This document shows, one piece after another, positions 53,083-62,590 of a DNA stretch of 64,000 nt. The stretch's first letter is position 1, and each line of letters starts with the position of its first letter. The notes under the pieces were generated by a model that did no database searches, was not told the DNA's origin, and worked only from the letters and a program-made list of their open reading frames with translations. Origin of the DNA: Pleionea sediminis (GTDB lineage Bacteria; Pseudomonadota; Gammaproteobacteria; Enterobacterales; Kangiellaceae). The DNA lies in NCBI RefSeq assembly GCF_007570825.1, contig NZ_SUNB01000002.1, positions 558,001 to 622,000 of the forward strand, in the 5' to 3' direction. Made by a program: the position numbers and the translations under genes.

Positions 53083-54426
53083 CTAAATACTATCTGCTTT
53101 TCTTTGTCGAAATAAAGGTGCAAGCAATAACAGTAAAAAGCTGAAATCAAACGCTCCACCACCACTACTAAAACAATTCTTATTTCTTACCGACAAAAGA
53201 CCATTATCACCGTCTGCAATTACAATCAGTTCAGGGCAACCATCATTATCAATGTCCCCACCAGCGATAGATTCTTTCCCGTAATTAGTGGAAAGAGGTA
53301 TTTGAAGCATTCCTCCCCCTCCCATTCCCGCAATACTTCCCATATAGCTCGTCATAGCCTCACCACCACTATGCAGCACTAACGCATCGTCATATCCGTC
53401 ATTATTTAAGTCCAGCACTGTAACTGGTTCCGGATTACCGAAACTCGAATCCGTTGAGGATGGACCCGAAAGTTGACCATTGTCTCCTTGGATATAAGAC
53501 CAAATAGAAGTTGGCACTTCCGCACGTCGACTTAAAACAATATCATGCCTACCATCACCATCGATATCACCGACACCAACACCTCCGGAATTTTGTCCCA
53601 CATCTGCAAAAAAGACACTTGGTTCAGCCTCAAATGCATTAACACCATCGTGAAAATGAATATTAAAGTTTGGTACATCTCCTTCTCCAGACATGACTAG
53701 TAGGTCTTCAAAACCGTCATCATCGAAGTCGCCAACGGCAAGGTCATTACCACCTAAAGTATTTATAAAAAAACCACCAACGGAAGAAATATTCTTGTTT
53801 CCATCGCCAAAATAGAAGTTTGCCCTATCAACAGAAGTAATGCCGACTATATCGACATTCCCATCTTGATTAATATCCGTTGAAGCCAAAACTTCAGCTT
53901 CGCCGGAGGTAACCAATTGCATATCAAATCCCCCCGCTCCATCACTGGAGAAAATCGAAATGCCGGAGCCATGACCAACAATAATTTCACTAGCTCCATC
54001 TTCATCCAAGTCAACAATTTCTATACCGTTCTTCTCTGCCTGAGCCCCATAAGACATACGAACAGCTTCACCCAACCCATCTGTAGTAGGATTGAACACG
54101 AAAATCGAATAATCATTTTCAACATCAGCATTTGAAGAAGTGACGGCTACCAACTCTAAGTCACCATCACCATCAACATCTCCAAAAGCTACCGCACTGG
54201 GAGAACTGCTACCAAGCTGAGTCGTTTCTCTTAACGCAAACGAGTCGTTGTTATTTGCACCACTACCACCGGTTTCAAAACCATCTGGATCGGATTTTAA
54301 CGCTACATTTTCACTAGTAAACAAGCTTGGGTCTTTCGCCGGATAAATATCGCTAGGTAAAGACTCTTGAGAAATAACAATCTGTGAAGTGAAGCAACTA
54401 AATAAAATCAAAAAGTACTTTTTCAT
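53083..54426 (-). CDS. secreted FG-GAP/VCBS repeat protein with GlyGly-CTERM-like tail
   Basis: A 447-residue secreted protein (signal peptide to about residue 19). Its body is a series of FG-GAP-like repeats with calcium-binding DxDxDG loops (GDVDGDGDLE, DLDEDGASE, DINQDGNVD, GDFDDDGFED, GDIDGDGRHD, DLNNDGYDD, GDIDNDGCPE), so an integrin-type beta-propeller. The C-terminus has SSGGGAFD, a hydrophobic stretch and RQRK, like the GlyGly-CTERM sorting signal read by rhombosortase. The ATG at 54426 has TTGGAG upstream; longer in-frame codons are ignored. Likely a surface or secreted adhesion-type protein. Confidence 0.8.
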   Translation of the reverse strand: MKKYFLILFSCFTSQIVISQESLPSDIYPAKDPSLFTSENVALKSDPDGFETGGSGANNNDSFALRETTQLGSSSPSAVAFGDVDGDGDLELVAVTSSNADVENDYSIFVFNPTTDGLGEAVRMSYGAQAEKNGIEIVDLDEDGASEIIVGHGSGISIFSSDGAGGFDMQLVTSGEAEVLASTDINQDGNVDIVGITSVDRANFYFGDGNKNISSVGGFFINTLGGNDLAVGDFDDDGFEDLLVMSGEGDVPNFNIHFHDGVNAFEAEPSVFFADVGQNSGGVGVGDIDGDGRHDIVLSRRAEVPTSIWSYIQGDNGQLSGPSSTDSSFGNPEPVTVLDLNNDGYDDALVLHSGGEAMTSYMGSIAGMGGGGMLQIPLSTNYGKESIAGGDIDNDGCPELIVIADGDNGLLSVRNKNCFSSGGGAFDFSFLLLLLAPLFRQRKADSI

Positions 54427-54752
54427 GCAAACTCCAACAAAGGCTTCAAAATGTGAGACATACTTAGCATATAATATCTCAGGAAGTCCTTTTTGCAAAC
54501 AAACTATCTCCTGAGAGTCATAATCCCTCTTATTATAGGCCATTAAGTTATTATCGTTGAAATAATCTGGAAACAATGGAAAAACGGGTAAAAGTATAGA
54601 TAAAGCACCCAGAAATGCCCTCTCTTTTTATTGAGCAAAAGGAAAATCAACGTTAGTTTGGATTTGTCAGCCAACAATTGGCTTTCGGCTGTTGCGCATC
54701 AGCTTTAACCATTCTTAACAGAGAATATGTTTCTCACCAAGAGGAGTTAAAA
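54427..54752. other. divergent intergenic region
   Basis: Holds no convincing gene. It separates the FG-GAP gene (minus) from the secreted protein gene (plus). The one structure I see is a 6-bp hairpin AGCCAACAATTGGCT at 54669-54683. Promoters for both genes must lie here but I could not pick them reliably. Confidence 0.5.
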
Positions 54753-55313
54753 ATGAAAAATTCAATGATTTCAATCGCCGTGGGCGCTGCTTTATTATCT
54801 ACAACGGCCAGCGCAGTGCCTTGGTGTCATCGTGGCACCATTGTCGAAATTGCCGATGTTAATTGGTCACAAGCGCAAATTTTGGCAAACTTTAGTGGAG
54901 GAATTCCTTCCGGTGTTTTAGATCCTGAGTATTACACCACATACACCGCAACGCACAATTATGCCGCAGGATTTGCTGGTGGAGGCGGCGGCTTTGGTGG
55001 TTATTCCGTGCCTGGTTCCGGTCAAGTTAGAGTTACTCCTTATGCACCTTATACTTATACCAACATGGTTGGGCCTGGTCACTATTACACCAGCCAAGGT
55101 GTGAGTTTCAAGATGGAGAAATGTTATACCATTCCACCTTTGACGGCTCATCTTGAAGTTCGAGAGCTTGAGCCAGGCGATGATAGCGGAGGTATTATTG
55201 TTAAACCTTATGACGGATTACAAGAAATGGAAAGATACTGGACAAGTCCTATTACCGATCCCGACGAAGATGAAGACTTCGAAGCAGAAGAGACTCAAAG
55301 AATTGAGCGCTAA
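54753..55313 (+). CDS. secreted hypothetical protein, WC-type N-terminus, acidic tail
   Basis: A 186-residue exported protein (signal cleaved near ASA-VPWC). The mature part begins VPWCHRGTIVEIADVNW, has a Gly-rich stretch (AGGGGGFGGYSVPGSG) and a Tyr/Pro-rich area, and ends in a Glu/Asp-rich tail. GAGGAG precedes the ATG at 54753 and sets the start; 25 upstream codons in frame are not used. The start of the mature part resembles that of the minus-strand gene at 57615-58121. No known family. Confidence 0.7.
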   Translation: MKNSMISIAVGAALLSTTASAVPWCHRGTIVEIADVNWSQAQILANFSGGIPSGVLDPEYYTTYTATHNYAAGFAGGGGGFGGYSVPGSGQVRVTPYAPYTYTNMVGPGHYYTSQGVSFKMEKCYTIPPLTAHLEVRELEPGDDSGGIIVKPYDGLQEMERYWTSPITDPDEDEDFEAEETQRIER

Positions 55314-55410
55314 TTCAAGCCTGTGCTTTGATAAAACATCGGAATTAATTTAAAAATGCGCTGTTATTGGGTAATGTGTGAAGCCATCTAGCGGCTAAAC
55401 ACATTACCTA

Positions 55411-57531
55411 ATGAATTTACGTTTTCTCCAACTTATTTTCTCAACGACACTTGCTCTGGTTACTTTACCATCAGTTTTCGCACAAGAGCATTCGAACCAA
55501 TTAAAAACAGATTGTCTAGACCGGCAAGCAGACACCATTCAAGCAATAAAGAACTGCCAGGAAAATATCGAACAACTGAAACAAGAAAACTTAACAGATA
55601 AACAAAAAGGTCAATTAATAGAACACTATTTAGAGTTTATTAGACTTAACAACCATCAAGGCGACTTCGACTCGTCAGTTACTGCAGTTAAGGAACTCAA
55701 ACAAGAACTTTATTCCTCTATCAGTCCCGAACAGAACTATCGACTGAAGCGTTACGAAGGAATACTGGAGTATCGACAAGGACAATTACCAGCAGCATTA
55801 AAACAATTCCGTTTCGCACTCGAACTCGCAAAACAGCAATCGATGGAAGATAACATCGCAAAGTCTCTTTCCGACATTGGCACCGCACACTTGGCCATGA
55901 TGGAATTTCCGGAAGCACTCGATGCATACAAACAAAGCCTGGCACTTAAAGAAAAACTTGGACCGCCCGAATCAGTTGCCGTTACCCTAAACAATATCGG
56001 TTCAGTTTATCGAAGGATGGAAGATTGGACGCAAGCCGAATCCTACTATCAAAAAGCAATAGATCTCTATAGTACCGCCAATAAGCCTAGTCGAATTGCT
56101 CATTCACAAGAAAACTTGGGATTAATCTATCTGAAAAATAATAACGTCAATGATGCACTCACATTGTTTGAGCAATCGCTTGCTTACTTTCACCAAAAAA
56201 ACAATGAACATGCTCAACTACGTCTCTACATACTCCTGGGACAATCCTACATTGAACTTGAAAAACCGTCTCTGGCTGAAAATATTTTACAAAAAGCATC
56301 AAAACTGGACATAAAACTAGGAGAAACCGATCAAACCAATCGGCTAAAACTTCAACTCGGACGCCTGGCCAGTTTAAATGGTGAGTATCAACAAGCAGAA
56401 TCGCTATTGCTTACAGCTCTAGAAAATGCAGTCGACAATCACCAAAGAGACAATCAACTGGAGCTATTAAGAGCCCTTATTAATAACGCAACAATTTTCA
56501 AACAATGGAAAAAAGCATTTCATTATCAACAAGAACTGACAGCAAAAAGCCTATTGGTACGAAAAATTGCTTTTACCGATGCATTAGCGCATAAACGAGC
56601 AGCTTTCGAATACGAGCAGCAACAAAAAGAGATCGCGTTGCTCAATAAGAATAAAGAAATTCAAACGTTAGAATTAGAAAACAAGCGAGCACAATTGTCT
56701 AGCATTATACTTGCGGGCTTACTAAGCCTAATATTAATGATCGTAGCTATAGTATGGCTTTGGAAAAAGCGAAAAGAACTTTCCCATAAATATAATGAAG
56801 CCATCAATTATCATAGAGAAAAAGTAAAAACATTAGGCACTAACTACGAATCACTAAAGCATGGATTTGGACAATTCAAACAACCCATTATGATCATCAA
56901 TAATAGGCAAGAACTTATTTTTACAAACGCTGCATTAAATGAAATATTCAACATTAAAAATGATGACTCATTACTAACACTTCAATATCTTATTCCAAAA
57001 TCGGAAGAAATATTCTGGAATACCTGGCTGGGAAATGAAGAAATTGACAATCAGTATTTGAAAAATGTCACATTCCAGCAAGGAGACATTGCAGCCAAGC
57101 ATAACATACTGATTTCAACCATGCATCGAGAAGAATCTATTGGAGTCATTGTTCTGTGTGACGAACAGCAAGAGTCAGAGCAAGTTCCTCTTAATGCATT
57201 ATTGCCGAAAGCGAGCTTTCACCAACAATTAGTTGATCTAATGAATTATTGCCTGCATTCCTGGGAACTAGCAACGCAATCAACAAAATTAGAGCTGGCA
57301 GAGAAAAGTGGTATATGGAGAGTATCTATAGATGATGGGCGATTAAGAACACGCTCACTTGATCGCTACTTATCTATTAAATCGCTACCCAAAAAACCGC
57401 GTTGGCGAGAGGTGCTTAGAACCGCTCATTATGTTTTAGCGGAATGCTCACTGGACAACGACACTAAGCAAACGCTCGAAAGCAAGTTAAACTCAGTCAC
57501 TGAGCATGTGCGCGCTGAAGCACTGTTATAA
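55411..57531 (+). CDS. TPR-PAS membrane protein, possible signalling factor
   Basis: A 706-residue protein with a signal peptide or N-terminal helix (1-24). Six or so tetratricopeptide repeats follow (about 100-370, for example DIGTAHLAMMEFPEALDAYK), then a helical coiled segment, a membrane helix near 430-450, a PAS-like domain (about 480-570), and a C-terminal region with LELAEKSGIWRVSIDDGRLR and SLDRYLSIKSLPKKPRWREV. I know this last region from other marine gammaproteobacterial TPR proteins, but not its role. The TPR part is likely periplasmic and the rest cytoplasmic. Flanked by two secreted proteins. Confidence 0.75.
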   Translation: MNLRFLQLIFSTTLALVTLPSVFAQEHSNQLKTDCLDRQADTIQAIKNCQENIEQLKQENLTDKQKGQLIEHYLEFIRLNNHQGDFDSSVTAVKELKQELYSSISPEQNYRLKRYEGILEYRQGQLPAALKQFRFALELAKQQSMEDNIAKSLSDIGTAHLAMMEFPEALDAYKQSLALKEKLGPPESVAVTLNNIGSVYRRMEDWTQAESYYQKAIDLYSTANKPSRIAHSQENLGLIYLKNNNVNDALTLFEQSLAYFHQKNNEHAQLRLYILLGQSYIELEKPSLAENILQKASKLDIKLGETDQTNRLKLQLGRLASLNGEYQQAESLLLTALENAVDNHQRDNQLELLRALINNATIFKQWKKAFHYQQELTAKSLLVRKIAFTDALAHKRAAFEYEQQQKEIALLNKNKEIQTLELENKRAQLSSIILAGLLSLILMIVAIVWLWKKRKELSHKYNEAINYHREKVKTLGTNYESLKHGFGQFKQPIMIINNRQELIFTNAALNEIFNIKNDDSLLTLQYLIPKSEEIFWNTWLGNEEIDNQYLKNVTFQQGDIAAKHNILISTMHREESIGVIVLCDEQQESEQVPLNALLPKASFHQQLVDLMNYCLHSWELATQSTKLELAEKSGIWRVSIDDGRLRTRSLDRYLSIKSLPKKPRWREVLRTAHYVLAECSLDNDTKQTLESKLNSVTEHVRAEALL

Positions 57532-57614
57532 ACTCCCTTATTTGTTTTTTTATTTAATTGAAACCAGCTCTATGACTATTATAGAGCCGGATAGAAACAA
57601 GTCAGGATATTTAA

Positions 57615-58121
57615 TTATTCAAATTCAGCCGGTGCCTGCTCAACTTCCACTTCCACTTCAGCTTCAACAGCAACCCCATCCGCTTCACAATATCCACAGC
57701 TAAAGTGCAACCCTTGTGACAAAGTGTAAATAGAATGATGTGCACTTTGCGCGTTCATTATTGTGACCGGTCCATGAAAAATTGGACGAACGGTTCTGTG
57801 ATCACCGTTAGACCGTCCAGATATTTCATCGCTACTGAAAGAGTGACACATCGATCCCGCAATGCGCGTTGCCAAACCGTAATCGTCATCAAATTGACCA
57901 CAACTCCGGTAATTATAGTTTGCACAGACTGCATCTTGTTCATCACGAAATTTTACCAAAAGACGCTCATTTAAATTGAAAGTACCGAGCACTTGAATTT
58001 GCCCGCTTTCACACCACCCTGCTTCCATCGGCTCTTCATGCGCCATTGAACTATGAGATAAAACAGCAGATAGCGCTATCACTGATAATTTAAATACCGA
58101 TATTTTCTTCCTAATAAACAT
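57615..58121 (-). CDS. secreted Cys-containing protein with AE/VE repeat tail
   Basis: A 168-residue exported protein (signal to about residue 27). The mature part begins HEEPMEAGWCESGQIQVLG and contains six cysteines, for example in CANYNYRSCGQFDDD and HFSCGYCEAD. It ends in a repetitive acidic tail (AEVEVEVEQAPAEFE) coded by a short near-tandem repeat of GAA/GTG-type codons. Not recognised. Convergent with the TPR-PAS gene. Confidence 0.7.
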   Translation of the reverse strand: MFIRKKISVFKLSVIALSAVLSHSSMAHEEPMEAGWCESGQIQVLGTFNLNERLLVKFRDEQDAVCANYNYRSCGQFDDDYGLATRIAGSMCHSFSSDEISGRSNGDHRTVRPIFHGPVTIMNAQSAHHSIYTLSQGLHFSCGYCEADGVAVEAEVEVEVEQAPAEFE

Positions 58122-58317
58122 AACAACTCACCTATTAAAATATTTATTTACTGATTGAACAAATTAACTCTTATGGTCAGTCGTCATCTTAAACGTGACA
58201 TTATTAGTCCCCAATCTTTTTACCGGGAGAAACTGGGTTGAAATTCAGTAACCAATTGATATTTAATACCTACTCATTTTTGAGATACTTTATTAATCGC
58301 TTTATAACTCATCGTCA

Positions 58318-60291
58318 CTATTTATGAGAAAGCTCTTCTTTAACGAGTTCAATAAATTCATTGATATCAATTGGCTTGGTCAAATAACGTTTAAACCCAG
58401 CCGATAAGCCGTTATTAATATCTTGCTCACGAGCCGCCGCGCTAATAGCAACCACTGTAGTATCTTTCGATCTGGGTGAACTTCTTATAGTTTCCAGTAT
58501 TGAAAAGCCATCAATATCGGGCAAATTGATATCCAATAATACAAGATCAAAAACTTCACTTTTTAGCAATTCCAAACCTTGATTACCGCTAGAGGCCACT
58601 GCCAACTCATATTGAGAATATGGTTTTAGAATTTGCTGGATTAATCTTAAATTTGCCGGATTGTCTTCAACATACAATATGCGTCCCGTAGATTTAATAT
58701 TTTTGATGGGTAAGTTATTCTCTTTCTCAATCATCATTTCAAGCTGTTTTCTTACAGGGATCTCAAACCAAAATAGACTGCCTTTGCCAAGCTGACTTCT
58801 AACACCTATCGTCCCCCCCATAAGCTCTATCAATTGTTTTGCAACAGATAAACCTATACCAACGCCTTCGATATGATTACTGTGGTATGATGAACGTCGA
58901 AAAGGTTCAAAAATGTAAGAAATATCATCGTCTGATATACCATAACCTGAATCGCATACCTCTACACGAATACAGCCACTATTTAAGTATTTTAAAGACA
59001 GCATTACATGGCTATCATCAGAACTGTATTTAATTGAATTCGTCAGTATATTGACTAAAACTTCCTTCAATCTTTTTTCATCAATGAAAGCAGAGTGTGG
59101 CATATTTTTTTCTGTCGATTGAATGATAGAAACGTTCTTTTTTTGTGCCAAATTCGAAACAATAGAAATACAACTTTCAATGAAGTCGAAAATCTGTGTT
59201 TCTTTATACTCAATCTTGATATTACCCGATTCAATTTGAGACAAATCTAATAAATCTGAAATGAGCTCGTACAAGTGGCGACTTGCTTTCATTATTTCAT
59301 CAACGCACGACTTAGTATCTTCATCGAGCTCTTTTTCTTCCAGGAGCTGACCAAAACCAAGTACAGCATTCATGGGAGTTCGAAGTTCATGACTCATTCG
59401 ACCAAGAAACACCGACTTTTGAGCATTGGCACTTTCAGCTTCTTCTTTTGCTTTAACCAGCTCTTCGGTTCTCTCGTTGACTCTTCTTTCTAATAATGTA
59501 CGGTAGTTAGCCAAAATCTGCTCTTGTTCTTTTTGATCAGTAATATCTGAACCAACAGAAATCACATAATCAACATTGCGACTGAGCTCATTAACTATCG
59601 TAGTATTACTCCAACGAACTAAATAAGAGCTTCCATCTTTTCCAACCCAATAATTTTCAAAATGACTCGGTTTTTGTGTCTTAGATATGTTCTCAAAGGT
59701 TTTCTTTACTGCTTCGCATTCTTCAGATTTTAAAAGAAAGTCCCAAACAAACTTTCCACATACTTCTTCTCTCGAATATCCCGTTAATTGCTCACAAGCT
59801 TTATTGAAGAAATTAATTTTGCCTTGAGCGTCTAAAACAATGACCAACTCTCCTGCTAAATCCATGATGCTTTTACTGAATTTACGCTCTCTCTCAGCAG
59901 AAATCAGAGCATTAACGTGCTCAGTTACATCAATCAAAACCAGTAATAACCCAGAAACAGCTTTAGAGTCATCAAAGACAGGTGTTAATGTCCAATCCCA
60001 ATGCGAAACACCACGTTCGGGGTTAGCTTCATATTCAAAGGGTTTTGCAAACGCGTGATAAGGCTTTCCGGTATCTCGTACTTTTTCAAATATCAATTTA
60101 TTTTCATCATTAGGGAAAAGTTCAAAATGATTTTTACCGACAAAGTTTATCGGCGTTTTTTGATCTGCGGCAGCGTAAGCCGAATTAACACGGATAAAAT
60201 TGAATTCTATATCCAGAAGGGCTATGGGAGAATAAGGGTTATTAAAAAGATGATCGAGTAATGCACTATCGAGGGTCTGACTCTTATCCAT
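58318..60291 (-). CDS. hybrid histidine kinase (PAS-PAS-HisKA-HATPase-REC)
   Basis: A 657-residue cytoplasmic kinase with no membrane segment. Two PAS domains (about 10-130 and 140-260), then HisKA with phosphoacceptor His301 in GRMSHELRTPMN. The HATPase domain has the N-box (LVNILTNSIKYS), the G1 box DSGYGISDDD and GVGIGLSVAKQ. A C-terminal receiver domain carries phosphoacceptor Asp587 in VLLDINLPDIDG and Lys in LTKPID. The signal and the final response regulator are not in the window. Single gene. Confidence 0.93.
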   Translation of the reverse strand: MDKSQTLDSALLDHLFNNPYSPIALLDIEFNFIRVNSAYAAADQKTPINFVGKNHFELFPNDENKLIFEKVRDTGKPYHAFAKPFEYEANPERGVSHWDWTLTPVFDDSKAVSGLLLVLIDVTEHVNALISAERERKFSKSIMDLAGELVIVLDAQGKINFFNKACEQLTGYSREEVCGKFVWDFLLKSEECEAVKKTFENISKTQKPSHFENYWVGKDGSSYLVRWSNTTIVNELSRNVDYVISVGSDITDQKEQEQILANYRTLLERRVNERTEELVKAKEEAESANAQKSVFLGRMSHELRTPMNAVLGFGQLLEEKELDEDTKSCVDEIMKASRHLYELISDLLDLSQIESGNIKIEYKETQIFDFIESCISIVSNLAQKKNVSIIQSTEKNMPHSAFIDEKRLKEVLVNILTNSIKYSSDDSHVMLSLKYLNSGCIRVEVCDSGYGISDDDISYIFEPFRRSSYHSNHIEGVGIGLSVAKQLIELMGGTIGVRSQLGKGSLFWFEIPVRKQLEMMIEKENNLPIKNIKSTGRILYVEDNPANLRLIQQILKPYSQYELAVASSGNQGLELLKSEVFDLVLLDINLPDIDGFSILETIRSSPRSKDTTVVAISAAAREQDINNGLSAGFKRYLTKPIDINEFIELVKEELSHK

Positions 60292-60627
60292 TTAATATTG
60301 ACTCAACTTACATAATATCTTAGTAGATATTACTCGAGCGATCAGCGAAACGCAAAGCGTTAGTTTTGCGTGTTCAAATTTGCCAAGAAAACTCAAAGCT
60401 CATAGGCATTCCATTTCTCACTGCGTTACTCTAAGTCTATTTTCTTTAGATAGTCGATACACATTTTTGAGTAAACACTTAGAGCTCTGTTCACTACTAC
60501 AAAAAACACATAAAATGCAAAAACATTAACGCTGGCTAATGAATTCTCAACTTAAAGCACTTACTTATTGCAAGTGCTTTAAGTTGCAATTATCACATCG
60601 ACGGTTGAACTCATTAAAACTTATTAT
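60292..60627. other. intergenic region between the hybrid kinase and a lipoprotein gene
   Basis: A 336-bp stretch that would carry the kinase promoter (minus strand) and the 3' end of the lipoprotein transcript. The only structure is the perfect hairpin at 60548-60586. No gene is credible here; the plus-strand frames are shadows. Confidence 0.6.
60548..60586 (-). terminator. perfect 15-bp inverted repeat past the lipoprotein gene
   Basis: CAACTTAAAGCACTT / AAGTGCTTTAAGTTG around a 9-base loop, 42 bases past the stop of the gene at 60628-61587. A good hairpin but no T-run on the minus strand, so its role as terminator is likely but not certain. Confidence 0.55.
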
Positions 60628-61587
60628 TTATTGGCAGCTCGAAAGGTCAAATTTAAAAGAGGCCGTACTCAGACGATTTCCGATGGAAGAGCTCTCATCA
60701 AACAAAATCCCTTTCTCTGTAATTACTGCTTCATTCGAGTTAAACAAAGGTGCCCGACCGATTAATACGGAGGAAGCCCCTGCAAAACTAGCGATACCGG
60801 TATCGTATTGTTTCTCTCCATCTTCATCAATGTACATTGCCCGACCACCCAAGTAATCAGTAACAATAACGCCTCCACAATAGGGCGTTAGGTCATCAAA
60901 TATCGTGTTGCGATGATAGAAGAGCTCAGCTTGACCTAATTCTCCTTCTTGAATTTCATTACCTAAGGATAAACGCTTAATTGAACCACCGTCGGTAAAC
61001 CAAAGTGTATTATCGATATAGAAAATTCCATTGGGATGAAAGACATTTTCTACTTCACTGGCCCATTCCTTGTCGATACTTAGAATATTTTCAGGGTTAT
61101 CTTGCTCAACTTCAATTTTAACCAAGGTGCCTCGGCCAAAATAGGCAGTATTCGCAATGTATAATGTATTTCTTCCATCGGTAGTCATTCCGTTAGGTAA
61201 ATTGATCCCCGTTAAGCTCGCGACTTTCTCAAGTTTTCCTTCTTCACTTGATAAGTTAAGAGCGAGTAACGCATTCTCCGCATTAATTAATTTTTTTTCA
61301 TTGCATATAACAAACAAAACATCCCGAATTTGTGTAATTCCAGTAAATGCACACTTTGGCGACTCGATTACTTTCGCTGAGTACCCATCAGATTCGGCTA
61401 CCAACTCAAAGAATTGGCTACCACCACTGACAAATAATCGACCGTCGCTCGTAAAATGCATATTCTCTGCATCGGGAATAACAACATGCTGCTCTTTAAC
61501 ATAACATGCACTCAGTAAACCTAAAGTGATGACACACGTTAATGCTCTAAAGAAAGTACTTTGAGATAGATTCCGTTGATTTTGCAT
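60628..61587 (-). CDS. lipoprotein with beta-propeller (SMP-30/NHL-like)
   Basis: A 319-residue lipoprotein: lipobox LLSAC, then six or so blade-like repeats such as NMHFTSDGRLFVSGGS, LPNGMTTDGRNTLYIANTAYFG and HPNGIFYIDNTLWFTDGG. These look like a SMP-30/gluconolactonase or NHL-type propeller. No clear metal triad can be assigned by eye. AAGG upstream supports the ATG at 61587; 20 more codons in frame at 61647 are not used. Function unknown. Confidence 0.7.
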   Translation of the reverse strand: MQNQRNLSQSTFFRALTCVITLGLLSACYVKEQHVVIPDAENMHFTSDGRLFVSGGSQFFELVAESDGYSAKVIESPKCAFTGITQIRDVLFVICNEKKLINAENALLALNLSSEEGKLEKVASLTGINLPNGMTTDGRNTLYIANTAYFGRGTLVKIEVEQDNPENILSIDKEWASEVENVFHPNGIFYIDNTLWFTDGGSIKRLSLGNEIQEGELGQAELFYHRNTIFDDLTPYCGGVIVTDYLGGRAMYIDEDGEKQYDTGIASFAGASSVLIGRAPLFNSNEAVITEKGILFDESSSIGNRLSTASFKFDLSSCQ

Positions 61588-61765
61588 TGCGTTACCTTGA
61601 TGTTTTTGTTTTTTATGGAGGCTATCCGCGTATTTTTTCTTACACAAGTTTCATATTGAGATATTTATCTCAAAGCGATTGTTAGTATAAAAAAGAATGA
61701 CTCGCTTGATTTTTAAAATGCTATAGTCACCTCTAAAATTAACCGCAAAATGTGAGTGAAAAACT

Positions 61766-62377
61766 ATGATTAATAAAAGAAAACGAGATTTTTTGCCTTC
61801 ACTGAGTTTACCTATTGTTGTTGTTTTTTCTTTATTACTATCAGCGTGTAATACAGAAACTTCGACTTTTTCGAGTAATGAAAAATTTGTCTTTTTTGTG
61901 CAGTACACCAACGCCGCATTTGGTGAGTCATTCAAGGCCGTTTACATCAATGCCGAAGGTGAAGCAGTAACAGCCGAAGACTCTACCATACCAGAGCTGA
62001 CTGTCGACGGAGAATACACACAGGATGAATTGGATAGTTTTTACTTCCATAATCGCTCACTCATTCTAGCCATTGCCGAAGCACAAATGGATCAATTAAG
62101 TGCTTGGAGTGCTACCGTCGAGAAAGATTCTCTTGAGCAAGTCAGCCCATCAAGTTGCCAAGATGCAGGAAACTATCGCTATGGCTTTTATGTTCAAGAC
62201 CCATCGACACAAAATTACGAAGAGTTCATTCTCTACGAAACTACTGGAGAGGGTATTTACCTAAATAACTCTAATGGTGCGGAAGATCTCACCAAATACA
62301 TGATGGAACTCGCGGTATTTGCCGAAATCGCATTCTCCCAAATTGGTCCTTGCGCCGGTTATTGGTATTTTGAATAG
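61766..62377 (+). CDS. lipoprotein of unknown function
   Basis: A 203-residue lipoprotein with a signal peptide ending in the lipobox LLSAC. The mature part is acidic, with FVQYTNAAFGESFKAVYI and a long helical region (LAIAEAQMDQLSAW), and two further cysteines. No family is recognised. It is divergent from the propeller lipoprotein. Confidence 0.68.
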   Translation: MINKRKRDFLPSLSLPIVVVFSLLLSACNTETSTFSSNEKFVFFVQYTNAAFGESFKAVYINAEGEAVTAEDSTIPELTVDGEYTQDELDSFYFHNRSLILAIAEAQMDQLSAWSATVEKDSLEQVSPSSCQDAGNYRYGFYVQDPSTQNYEEFILYETTGEGIYLNNSNGAEDLTKYMMELAVFAEIAFSQIGPCAGYWYFE

Positions 62378-62590
62378 CCTCACCACTACTGCACGCCTCA
62401 CTTTTAAGAGCACTGAACAGACGCCCATTTAAAAATTGCTATCTCTAACTACCACGGGAGATAGCAGGCCCTTTTATCTGCCCCGAGAGCAATTATTAGC
62501 ATCAATAGATCACACCGAATTCATACTCTTTTCTATTTATAGCGTTCGGAGTAAAATTGGCTCATAGAAATAATCACAACAGGAATCCTC

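Noticed and set aside
57640-57690. Short tandem-like repeat as a mobile or CRISPR repeat
   Set aside because: It is the codon-level repeat of the acidic AE/VE tail of the secreted protein at 57615-58121.
60539-60856. 105-codon plus-strand frame near the hairpin
   Set aside because: It starts inside the inverted repeat and then runs antisense to the propeller lipoprotein; no support as a gene.
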